Source: Campylobacter sp. LR291e (GTDB lineage Bacteria; Campylobacterota; Campylobacteria; Campylobacterales; Campylobacteraceae). Taken from it: 44,539 nt of DNA. Made by a program: the position numbers and the translations under genes. Below are positions 17,185-24,696 of the stretch, piece by piece. Numbering within the stretch: the first letter of the stretch is position 1; each line of letters opens with the position of its first letter. The DNA is taken from NCBI RefSeq assembly GCF_008633915.1, contig NZ_VJNV01000012.1:1-44539 (forward strand), read 5' to 3'. The notes below the pieces were generated by a model. That model was not told where the DNA came from, ran no database searches, and was given only the letters and a program-made list of their open reading frames with translations.

Positions 17185-17557
17185 AACTTTCACAAATTTT
17201 TAGCTTAAAATTAAATATAAATTAAATAAATATTTTTGATAAAAATTTTTTTTAATATAATTTACAAATATAACTCAAGCTTCAATTTTAAAAGAAAAAG
17301 CCATTATTCACTTTAAGTAAATTTCAAAAATACACAATAAAATTTTTATTTTGTAATAAAAATTTCACAAAGAAAAAATGTAATCTAATAGCCTAAATTT
17401 AGGTATTTTAAGACCATTAAAATTAGGATAAGAATAATATCAAATCTTTTTTTAGATAAAAAAACAATAAAAAATTAATGAAAAGAATCTTTTTAAAAAA
17501 AAATTTTGTTTATTTATCTTATAATAATATGTTAATCTAAATTTTTAAGGAGACTTA
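17185..17557 (+). promoter_or_regulatory. Long AT-rich leader and promoter region of ccoN
   Basis: The 457-base gap after the regulator gene (17101-17557) has no credible ORF. It holds a perfect AT-only inverted repeat, AAATTTTTATT (17340-17350) and its complement (17355-17365) around TTGT. A good -10 box, TATAAT, lies at 17520-17525, 32 bases before the ATG, and AAGGAGA at 17547-17553 is the ribosome site. The long upstream stretch leaves room for regulator binding, as expected for an oxygen-responsive oxidase operon; no known operator is recognisable. Confidence 0.6.
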
Positions 17558-19024
17558 ATGCATCCAGGTAATGTATTAAATTACGACTATACGGTTGCTA
17601 AATATTTTATGTTTGCGACCATATTGTTTGGGATTGTGGGCATGGCTATAGGGACGCTTATAGCCTTTCAGATGGCATACCCTGATTTAAATTATATAGC
17701 AGGTGAGTATGCGACTTTTTCAAGACTTAGACCACTACATACTTCTGGTGTAATCTTTGGCTTTATGCTTTCAGGTATTTGGGCTACTTGGTATTACATA
17801 GGACAACGCGTTTTAAAAGTAAGTATGGCAGAATCTGGCTTTTTAATGTTTATTGGAAAATTACATTTTTGGCTTTACATGATACTTATGGTAATTGCTG
17901 TAATCACACTTTTTGCCGGTGTTTCTACTTCAAAAGAATATGCTGAGTTAGAGTGGCCTTTGGATATTCTTGTAGTTGTAGTATGGGTTTTGTGGGGAGT
18001 TAGCATTTTTGGGCTTATTGGAATTCGCCGTGAAAAAACTCTTTATATTTCTCTTTGGTATTATATAGCTACTTTCTTGGGTATTGCTATGCTATATTTA
18101 TTTAATAATATGTCTGTTCCTACTTATTTTGTTAGTGGAATGGGTAATTGGTGGCATTCTGTTTCTATGTATGCTGGTACAAATGATGCTTTAGTTCAAT
18201 GGTGGTATGGACATAACGCAGTTGCGTTCGTATTCACAGTTGGGATTATCGCACAAATTTATTATTTTCTACCAAAAGAAAGTGGTCAGCCGATTTTTTC
18301 TTATAAATTATCACTTTTTGCGTTTTGGGGCTTGATGTTTGTTTATTTATGGGCTGGTGGTCACCACTTAATCTATTCAACCGTTCCTGATTGGATGCAA
18401 ACTATGGGTTCAGTTTTTTCTGTTGTGTTAATCTTGCCTTCTTGGGGTTCAGCTATCAATATCTTACTTACAATGAAAGGTGAATGGGAACAATTAAGAG
18501 AAAGTCCTTTGATTAAATTTATGATTTTAGCCTCTACTTTTTATATGTTCTCTACACTTGAAGGACCGATATTATCAATTAAATCAGTAAATGCTTTAGC
18601 ACACTTTACAGATTGGATTCCAGGACATGTGCACGATGGAACACTTGGCTGGGTTGGCTTTATGACAATGGCAGCACTTTATCATATGACTCCTAGAATT
18701 TTCAAAAGAGAACTTTATAGTAAATCTTTAATGGAAACTCAATTTTGGGTACAAACCACAGGTATAGTTTTATACTTTGCATCAATGTGGATAGCAGGTA
18801 TTACTCAAGGTATGATGTGGAGAGCTACTGATGAGTATGGTGGTCTTTTATATACCTTTATTGATACTGTTCTTGCTATCATCCCTTACTATTGGATTAG
18901 GGCAATCGGTGGCTTGTTGTATTTAGTTGGTTTCTTTATCTTTACTTATAATCTTTATAAATCAATAGCTAGTGGAAAAGTACTTGACGTAGAACCAAAA
19001 AGTGCTTCACCTATGGCAGCATAA
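17558..19024 (+). CDS. ccoN: cbb3-type cytochrome c oxidase subunit I
   Basis: Catalytic subunit of the high-affinity terminal oxidase, reducing oxygen at the haem b3-CuB site in the inner membrane. 488 residues with about 12 membrane segments. Haem and copper histidines lie in RPLHTSGVIFG, WWYGHNAVAFVF, GGHHLIYSTVPDWMQT and WIPGHVHDGTLGW. It begins ccoNOQP with short gaps (11 bases to ccoO). In Campylobacter this oxidase supports microaerobic respiration. Confidence 0.97.
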   Translation: MHPGNVLNYDYTVAKYFMFATILFGIVGMAIGTLIAFQMAYPDLNYIAGEYATFSRLRPLHTSGVIFGFMLSGIWATWYYIGQRVLKVSMAESGFLMFIGKLHFWLYMILMVIAVITLFAGVSTSKEYAELEWPLDILVVVVWVLWGVSIFGLIGIRREKTLYISLWYYIATFLGIAMLYLFNNMSVPTYFVSGMGNWWHSVSMYAGTNDALVQWWYGHNAVAFVFTVGIIAQIYYFLPKESGQPIFSYKLSLFAFWGLMFVYLWAGGHHLIYSTVPDWMQTMGSVFSVVLILPSWGSAINILLTMKGEWEQLRESPLIKFMILASTFYMFSTLEGPILSIKSVNALAHFTDWIPGHVHDGTLGWVGFMTMAALYHMTPRIFKRELYSKSLMETQFWVQTTGIVLYFASMWIAGITQGMMWRATDEYGGLLYTFIDTVLAIIPYYWIRAIGGLLYLVGFFIFTYNLYKSIASGKVLDVEPKSASPMAA

Positions 19025-19035
19025 AAGGAGATGAA

Positions 19036-19701
19036 ATGTTTAGTTGGTTAGAAAAAAATCCATTCTTTTTTGCTGTGGCAGTGTTTGTAGTTATAGCTTA
19101 TGCTGGTGTTGTTGAGGTTTTACCACATTTTGCAGAAAATGCAAGACCTGTTGAAAGTAAAAAACCTTACTCCGTTTTGCAACTTGCAGGACGCAATGTT
19201 TATATTAAAGATAGCTGTAATGCTTGCCATTCACAACTTATAAGACCATTTAAAAGTGAAACTGATAGATATGGTATGTATTCTGTAAGTGGTGAATTTG
19301 CATATGATAGACCATTTTTATGGGGTTCAAAAAGAACAGGGCCTGATTTAGCCCGTGTGGGTAATTATAGAACTGCTGATTGGCATGAAAATCACATGTA
19401 TGACCCAGTTTCAGTGGTACCTGGTTCGATTATGCCAGCATATAAGCATATGTTTTCAACAAATGCAGATATAGAAACAGCCTATGCTGAAGCTTTAACA
19501 GTTAAAAAGGTATTTAATGTACCTTACGATGTAGAAGGACAAACTCCTCTTGGAACTTATGAAGAAGCAAAAGCTTTAGTTCAAGAAGAAGCAGCCGCAA
19601 TCGTTGAGCAAATGAAAAATCAAGAAATTAAAGATGCCTTTGCAAGAGGCGAGATTAAAGAAATCGTTGCTTTGATTGCATATTTAAATAGCTTAAAGTA
19701 A
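19036..19701 (+). CDS. ccoO: cbb3-type cytochrome c oxidase subunit II (mono-haem)
   Basis: Mono-haem cytochrome c subunit passing electrons to CcoN. 221 residues with one N-terminal membrane anchor (about 10-28), then a periplasmic domain with the haem site CNACH at 61-65. SQLIRPF follows it, and a methionine in GSIMPAYKHM is a likely axial ligand. GTGPDLARVG-type sequence (RTGPDLARVGNYR) is conserved in the family. AGGAG lies just upstream of the ATG. Confidence 0.97.
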   Translation: MFSWLEKNPFFFAVAVFVVIAYAGVVEVLPHFAENARPVESKKPYSVLQLAGRNVYIKDSCNACHSQLIRPFKSETDRYGMYSVSGEFAYDRPFLWGSKRTGPDLARVGNYRTADWHENHMYDPVSVVPGSIMPAYKHMFSTNADIETAYAEALTVKKVFNVPYDVEGQTPLGTYEEAKALVQEEAAAIVEQMKNQEIKDAFARGEIKEIVALIAYLNSLK

Positions 19702-19705
19702 GAGT

Positions 19706-19969
19706 ATGGGTGATTTAGAAGTAGTTTTTGGTGTTGTTAAAAATTTATTGACACTAAATTTATCAGCCATTACTAAGGGCGAGTGGGAAATTTTTCAAGG
19801 ATATGGCTTTTTCTTTCTTGTCCTATTTTTAGTGGTGGTTTTATACTCATATTGGTTTCATCTGTATAAAAATGAAAAAAAAGGCGAGAGAAACTATGAA
19901 AAATACGCAAAACTCGCCCTTGATGATGAAATTGATGATAGTGTTTTAGAAAAGAAAAGGAGTGCTTAA
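19706..19969 (+). CDS. ccoQ: cbb3-type cytochrome oxidase subunit IV (CcoQ-like)
   Basis: 87 residues with one membrane helix (about 33-52) and a charged cytoplasmic tail ending EKKRSA. It carries no cofactor motif. It is identified by position between ccoO and ccoP, size and topology. CcoQ is thought to stabilise the oxidase complex. It follows ccoO after four bases and its stop overlaps the ccoP start (TAATG). Confidence 0.85.
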   Translation: MGDLEVVFGVVKNLLTLNLSAITKGEWEIFQGYGFFFLVLFLVVVLYSYWFHLYKNEKKGERNYEKYAKLALDDEIDDSVLEKKRSA

Positions 19970-20847
19970 TGCAGTGGTTAAATTTAGAAGATAATGTAAA
20001 TTTGTTATCTTTAGTAGGTGCCATTCTTATCATTTTAATCACGCTTGTGGTTGTTGGTAGAATGTTCCAACAAATGAAAGTTAAAAAAGAAAGTGCTGAA
20101 CTTGCTGAACATAACTGGGATGGCATAGGTGAATTTAAAAATGCTGTTCCTTTGGGTTGGGCTGTGATATTTTTACTTCTTACTGTATGGGCTATTTGGT
20201 ATTTTTTATGGGGATATCCTTTAAATTCTTATTCTCAAGTAGGTGAATACAATGAAGAAGTAGCAGCTCATAATGCAAGATTTGCACAAAAATATCAAAA
20301 TCTTTCAAAAGAAGATAAAATAGCTATGGGAACGAATTTATTCTTAGTACAATGTTCTCAATGCCATGGAATTACAGGCGATGGCATTAATGGCAAGGCT
20401 CAAAATTTAAAAATTTGGGGCTCAGAAGAGGGCTTAATCGAAGTTATTACTAATGGTTCTAAGGGTATGGATTATTTAATGGGTGAAATGTCAAGTGCTG
20501 CGGATTTAGGCATAGCAAAAGAAGATATTCCTGCTGTGGCTGCTTATGTGGCAAAAGAACTTTCAGCCATTAAAACAACTGCTAATGAAGGGCTTGTGGC
20601 AAGAGGTAGGGAAGTATTTGCAACTTGTACTGCTTGTCATGGCGAAGATGGCACAGGTAAAATAGGTGGCGAGGTTTTAGCACCCGATTTAACAAAATAT
20701 GGGTCATCTGAGTTTATAGTTGAGGTCTTAAATAGAGGTAAGAATGGGGCTATTGGTTCTATGCCTAAATTTAGTAGCGATTTATTAAACGATATTCAAA
20801 AGCAAGCTGTTGGCGAATATATAATTTCTCTTTCAAGGGGTGAATAA
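19969..20847 (+). CDS. ccoP: cbb3-type cytochrome c oxidase subunit III (di-haem)
   Basis: Di-haem cytochrome c that takes electrons from soluble cytochrome c or the bc1 complex. 292 residues: two N-terminal membrane helices (about 12-30 and 62-80), then two cytochrome c domains with CSQCH at 129-133 and CTACH at 220-224. MPKF near the end supplies a probable axial methionine. Start and stop overlap the neighbouring genes by TAATG, so translation through the operon is tightly coupled. Confidence 0.96.
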   Translation: MQWLNLEDNVNLLSLVGAILIILITLVVVGRMFQQMKVKKESAELAEHNWDGIGEFKNAVPLGWAVIFLLLTVWAIWYFLWGYPLNSYSQVGEYNEEVAAHNARFAQKYQNLSKEDKIAMGTNLFLVQCSQCHGITGDGINGKAQNLKIWGSEEGLIEVITNGSKGMDYLMGEMSSAADLGIAKEDIPAVAAYVAKELSAIKTTANEGLVARGREVFATCTACHGEDGTGKIGGEVLAPDLTKYGSSEFIVEVLNRGKNGAIGSMPKFSSDLLNDIQKQAVGEYIISLSRGE

Positions 20848-21068
20848 TGGAAAATTCAAGTAGATGTGTATTTGCCTTAAATGGTCTTACAGGTATGTTA
20901 ATAGCGGTGGTTTTGTTACTTTCTATTTTGGTAGGGCTTACTTGCTGGGGTATTAGTGCACAACAAAGTGTTATGCAAGCACCTTATACCTTGCAAAATA
21001 AGCAAGATATTAAAATGTTTGGTTCAAGTAGAAACGACCATGTTATTATAAAAGGAGAAACAAAATGA
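20847..21068 (+). CDS. DUF4006 family small membrane protein
   Basis: 73 residues with one hydrophobic helix (about 13-38) and a short charged C-terminus. DUF4006 proteins directly follow ccoP in Campylobacter and relatives (Cj1486c as I recall). A role in assembly or stability of the oxidase is likely from position but not shown. The start overlaps the ccoP stop and the stop overlaps the next small gene (ATGA). Confidence 0.78.
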   Translation: MENSSRCVFALNGLTGMLIAVVLLLSILVGLTCWGISAQQSVMQAPYTLQNKQDIKMFGSSRNDHVIIKGETK

Positions 21069-21166
21069 ATAAGATTGTAGAAACTTTGATTATTGTAGCC
21101 TTAGTTGTAACAGCAGTTGTTACTGTGTGGTCTGTTTTAACTCCAAATCATCTTTTTATAGGATGA
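21065..21166 (+). CDS. 33-residue single-span membrane peptide in the cco operon
   Basis: ATG at 21065, TGA at 21164-21166. The product is a short charged start (MNKIVE), one hydrophobic helix of about 18 residues rich in V, L and A, and the end TPNHLFIG. Both junctions are four-base ATGA overlaps with the flanking genes, which argues strongly for translation. I do not recognise a family. By position it could be an extra small subunit or assembly peptide of the cbb3 oxidase. It is short enough to be missed by gene callers. Confidence 0.7.
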   Translation: MNKIVETLIIVALVVTAVVTVWSVLTPNHLFIG

Positions 21167-21753
21167 GTATTATTTTTAAAGGCGGCTTAATTGTCGCCTT
21201 ATTCTTTATACAAATTTTTGCACAAGAGTCTTTAAAAGCCGTAATTTACAATGAAAATGTTTTAAATCAAAAAGTAAGCGATGAGATAAATTTAATAGGC
21301 AAGGAAGTTTTTGATAAAACGGGCATTTTTATAGGCGTGGCTGTTAGCAAAGAAAGAAGTGTTGAAGACTTAATAAAAATGCAAGAAGATTTACCAAGAC
21401 CAAATATTTTATTAATGCTTTCAATTAGCTCTCAAAAAGTAGATATAATAGGCACTAAAGAAGCCTTAACCTTTTTTGACAAAGAAGCTGTTTTAAGCCC
21501 TTATGCATCAACTGGTACTATTTTGCCTATACTTGCATCAAAAAAGGGTGATATTTACAATGCTGCTATAATAAATGGTTATGGAGATATAACAGATAGA
21601 ATAGCAAAATATTTTAATATAAGCTTAGAACACTCCATAGGAAATTCAAACAAAGATACCTTAAATATTTTAAGGATACTAATTTATGGCTTTATTTGTT
21701 TTGCTTTGATATACTACATTCAAAGAAGAATAAAGAGGAGAAAAAATGTCTAA
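21163..21753 (+). CDS. TPM-like periplasmic protein with C-terminal membrane anchor
   Basis: 196 residues from the ATG at 21163, which overlaps the preceding stop as ATGA; the longer frame from 21127 would run through the 33-residue peptide gene. The N-terminal hydrophobic segment ending near IFAQES is a signal peptide. The middle (about 25-150) has the alternating pattern of a TPM fold, with ILLMLSISSQKVDIIG and a GYGDITDRI stretch. A C-terminal membrane helix and an RRIKRRK tail follow. It sits where C. jejuni has Cj1485c. Function unknown, probably linked to the oxidase operon. Confidence 0.72.
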   Translation: MSIIFKGGLIVALFFIQIFAQESLKAVIYNENVLNQKVSDEINLIGKEVFDKTGIFIGVAVSKERSVEDLIKMQEDLPRPNILLMLSISSQKVDIIGTKEALTFFDKEAVLSPYASTGTILPILASKKGDIYNAAIINGYGDITDRIAKYFNISLEHSIGNSNKDTLNILRILIYGFICFALIYYIQRRIKRRKNV

Positions 21754-22324
21754 AACAAAGACTTTTTGGCCATATGGAATCTTACTTTCTATTTTTGCAA
21801 TTATCTTAGCTTGTATAGTTACTATTGTTTTTGCAAGTAATTACCCTGTTTATGAGGATGATTTTTACTTTGATAAGTATCAAAATGTTGAAAGTAATTT
21901 TGATAAAATTCAACAAAAACAAGCCGAATTTAATAAATTTTTTAATGTAAATTTAGAACTTGATGAAAAATTTGATAAAAAAGATCGCCCCTTTTATGAA
22001 CTTTATAAAGACCAAAATAATATTATGATTTTCATAAAAGAACTTAGTGATTTAAGTGCTAGTGATATAAAAACAAGTGGGCTTTTAACAAGACCTCATA
22101 CAAATAAACAAGATAAGAATTTAGACCTTAATTTATATCTTGCAAATGAGCCTATCGCAAATGAGAATGGGGTATTAAACAAGGGGCTTAGGACAAGTTT
22201 AAATACCTATGCTTTAAATACTATTTTACCAGAGCTTGAAAATGGCAGGTGGCAGTTAAAATTAAAATTAGAAAAAGATGAAAATACTATAGGCTTTTTT
22301 AGCTTTAATCTTTTTGTGCAATGA
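21746..22324 (+). CDS. FixH-family protein
   Basis: 192 residues with one N-terminal membrane helix (about 10-31) and a periplasmic domain. FPVYEDDFYF-like sequence (NYPVYEDDFYFDKYQNV) and the C-terminal beta-rich region GRWQLKLKLEKDENTIGFF fit FixH, linked in other bacteria to cbb3 oxidase maturation with a copper ATPase. It overlaps the previous gene by eight bases and the addB gene by ATGA, marking the end of the oxidase group. Confidence 0.75.
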   Translation: MSKTKTFWPYGILLSIFAIILACIVTIVFASNYPVYEDDFYFDKYQNVESNFDKIQQKQAEFNKFFNVNLELDEKFDKKDRPFYELYKDQNNIMIFIKELSDLSASDIKTSGLLTRPHTNKQDKNLDLNLYLANEPIANENGVLNKGLRTSLNTYALNTILPELENGRWQLKLKLEKDENTIGFFSFNLFVQ

Positions 22325-24696
22325 ATTTACGCATATTTAATTCTCAAAGGCAGATTAAAGCTTATTTAGCAAAGGCTAAAGAAAAAAATATTTTGTTAGA
22401 TAGGCTTATGCTTGATAATGAATTTATAGAAAATATTTGTGAGATAGATTTATTTAGGGCAAATACTTATGAGTGTTTATTGTTATTACAAAAGGCCTGT
22501 CTTAAAAGCAAGAATTTAAGTAAAAAGCTTGGAATTTCTAATGAATTTTTTGCCTTTTTAAAAAGCCATACTTATCTTTTTTCATTTTTTAAAGAACTTG
22601 CCATTGAAAATAAAAGCGTGGACGATTTAAAAAGCAATGATTATTATGCAAGTTATATAGAACATTTAGAAATTTTAGACGAGGTTTTTAAGAATTATTT
22701 AGCAAATTTAAAGGAAAATAAGCTTTTTGATGATATTTCTTTGTGTAAAGAATATAGCTTAAATGTAGATTTTTTACAACAATATGACTTGATAATTTAC
22801 AATATGCAAGGCTTTTTAAATTATTTTATGAGTAATTTATTAGAACAAATTTCAAAGCATAAAAGGGTGATTTTATGTTTTCGTACTAGTAAATTTAATA
22901 TGGATGCCTTAAAAAAACTAAGCTTTTTAAATGATATAGAATTTAAACTAAACGTATATTATGAGATTGATATTAGTAGCAAAGAAATTTTAAGAAAGCA
23001 AGAATGTATTAATAAAAACAAAGAACTTAACCTTAAAAGCTTTGATTTACGCACCCTACAAGCTACTTTTGTACAAGATGAACTTAGTAATTTTATAGCT
23101 AAGGGCGTAGACCCACAAGATATTATAATAATAACCCCTGATGAGAGTTTTTGTGAGCTTTTACACCTTTATGATAAAAACAATAATTTAAATTTTGCAA
23201 GTGGCTTTAAGCTAAGTAATACCTTATTTTATCAAGCCTTACAAGCCTTATTTGAAAGTGTTAAATTAATAAAATACGAACAGGATAAGGATTATTTTAA
23301 AAACGCTAGTTTTTTTGATTATCAACATAGCATATTAAATATTTTAGATTTTAATACCGAATTTATCAATACTTTCAAGGTTAAATTTAAGCAAGATTGC
23401 GATTTTGTATTTTTAGAAAAAATTTTAAATGATTTAGCAAAAAATGAGAGTAACGAACTTAAAGAATATATTAAAAAAGAATTATATCTTATAAAAGAAC
23501 TTTTAAACTCTTATACACTAAGCCTTGAGACCATTTTAGAACTTTTATTTATATCTTTTAATAAACTTAGCCTTAGCCATACAAGTGGGGGTAAAGTAAC
23601 TGTTGCTGGACTTTTAGAAAGTAGGGGTTTAAGCTTTAAGGGTGTGATAATAGTTGATTTTAACGATGAATTTGTGCCTACAAGGGATATTAATGAGTTA
23701 TTTTTAAATAATGAAATACGCAAAAAAGCAGGTTTAATAAGCTATGAAACAAGGGAAAATTTACAAAGATTTTATTATGAAAATTTAATTAAAAATGCTG
23801 AATTTGTAAGTATTTCTTATATACAAAATGATGAATTTACAAAATCTCGCTTTTTAGATGAACTCGATATAAAAGCAAATTTTAAAGATGATATTAGTAA
23901 CGAGGCCTATTTAAATGCCTTAAATTTAAACTATGAAAGTGTTATTTTAAATTTAACTCCTCTAAATGCCCCTATTATGTGGCATGATATCTTTAAAAAT
24001 CCACTATCTTTTAGTCGTTTAAATTGTTTTTTAAAATGCAAAAGAACCTATTATTATAAGTATATTTTAAATTTACAAGAAGCAAGGTCCTTTGGGCAAG
24101 ATGATAAAAAAGCCTTGAAAATGGGAAATTTTGTGCATGATTTATTAGAGAAATTTTATACAAATTCAAGTAAGGATTATTTTGATGAAAGGGCTTTTTT
24201 TGAATTTTTTAAAGAACACAGCAAAGAACTTAACGCACTTGATAGGGCTATGTTAAAAATTAGGCTTAAAAATTTTGCACAAAAAGAAAAAGAACATTTT
24301 GAAAATGGCTATAAAATCAAGGCTTTGGAATTAAATTTTAATAGTAGCAATGTTAAGATTTATAAAATTGCTGATAGAGAGATTAAACTTGAAGGAAAGA
24401 TTGATAGAATCGATGAGTTAAATGGAAAAAACTTAATCATTGATTATAAATATGGCAATGTGAAAAACTATCAAGATTCCTATCAGCTTGCCTTTTATAA
24501 GGCCTTGTATGATAGAAATGCAGATGGTATTTTTTACGATTTGATAAATGTTAAATTTGATACAGCAAAAAATAAAAGCTTGTTAGAGTTAGAAGAGTGT
24601 TTAAAAGAACTTTTAAAAAATCAATTTATAGAATTTGATAGCAAAGGCAATCTTTATTGTCCTTATAAACTCATTTATGAAAAGGATTTTAAATGA
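22321..24696 (+). CDS. addB: AddB-like PD-(D/E)XK nuclease subunit
   Basis: 791 residues; partner of AddA in a RecBCD-like helicase-nuclease for double-strand break repair. The N-terminal two thirds look like an inactivated helicase fold without a clear Walker A motif. The C-terminal third has SFSRLNCFLKCKRTYYYKYIL, then MGNFVHDLLEKFY, then the nuclease core LEGKIDRID followed by LIIDYKYG. The iron-sulphur cysteine pattern of Bacillus AddB is not evident. It overlaps addA by ATGA. Matches Cj1482c by gene order. Confidence 0.82.
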   Translation: MNLRIFNSQRQIKAYLAKAKEKNILLDRLMLDNEFIENICEIDLFRANTYECLLLLQKACLKSKNLSKKLGISNEFFAFLKSHTYLFSFFKELAIENKSVDDLKSNDYYASYIEHLEILDEVFKNYLANLKENKLFDDISLCKEYSLNVDFLQQYDLIIYNMQGFLNYFMSNLLEQISKHKRVILCFRTSKFNMDALKKLSFLNDIEFKLNVYYEIDISSKEILRKQECINKNKELNLKSFDLRTLQATFVQDELSNFIAKGVDPQDIIIITPDESFCELLHLYDKNNNLNFASGFKLSNTLFYQALQALFESVKLIKYEQDKDYFKNASFFDYQHSILNILDFNTEFINTFKVKFKQDCDFVFLEKILNDLAKNESNELKEYIKKELYLIKELLNSYTLSLETILELLFISFNKLSLSHTSGGKVTVAGLLESRGLSFKGVIIVDFNDEFVPTRDINELFLNNEIRKKAGLISYETRENLQRFYYENLIKNAEFVSISYIQNDEFTKSRFLDELDIKANFKDDISNEAYLNALNLNYESVILNLTPLNAPIMWHDIFKNPLSFSRLNCFLKCKRTYYYKYILNLQEARSFGQDDKKALKMGNFVHDLLEKFYTNSSKDYFDERAFFEFFKEHSKELNALDRAMLKIRLKNFAQKEKEHFENGYKIKALELNFNSSNVKIYKIADREIKLEGKIDRIDELNGKNLIIDYKYGNVKNYQDSYQLAFYKALYDRNADGIFYDLINVKFDTAKNKSLLELEECLKELLKNQFIEFDSKGNLYCPYKLIYEKDFK

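Noticed and set aside
19773-20126. 117-residue minus-strand ORF across ccoQ and ccoP
   Set aside because: It lies antisense to two well-identified oxidase genes, has no ribosome site and no recognisable family.
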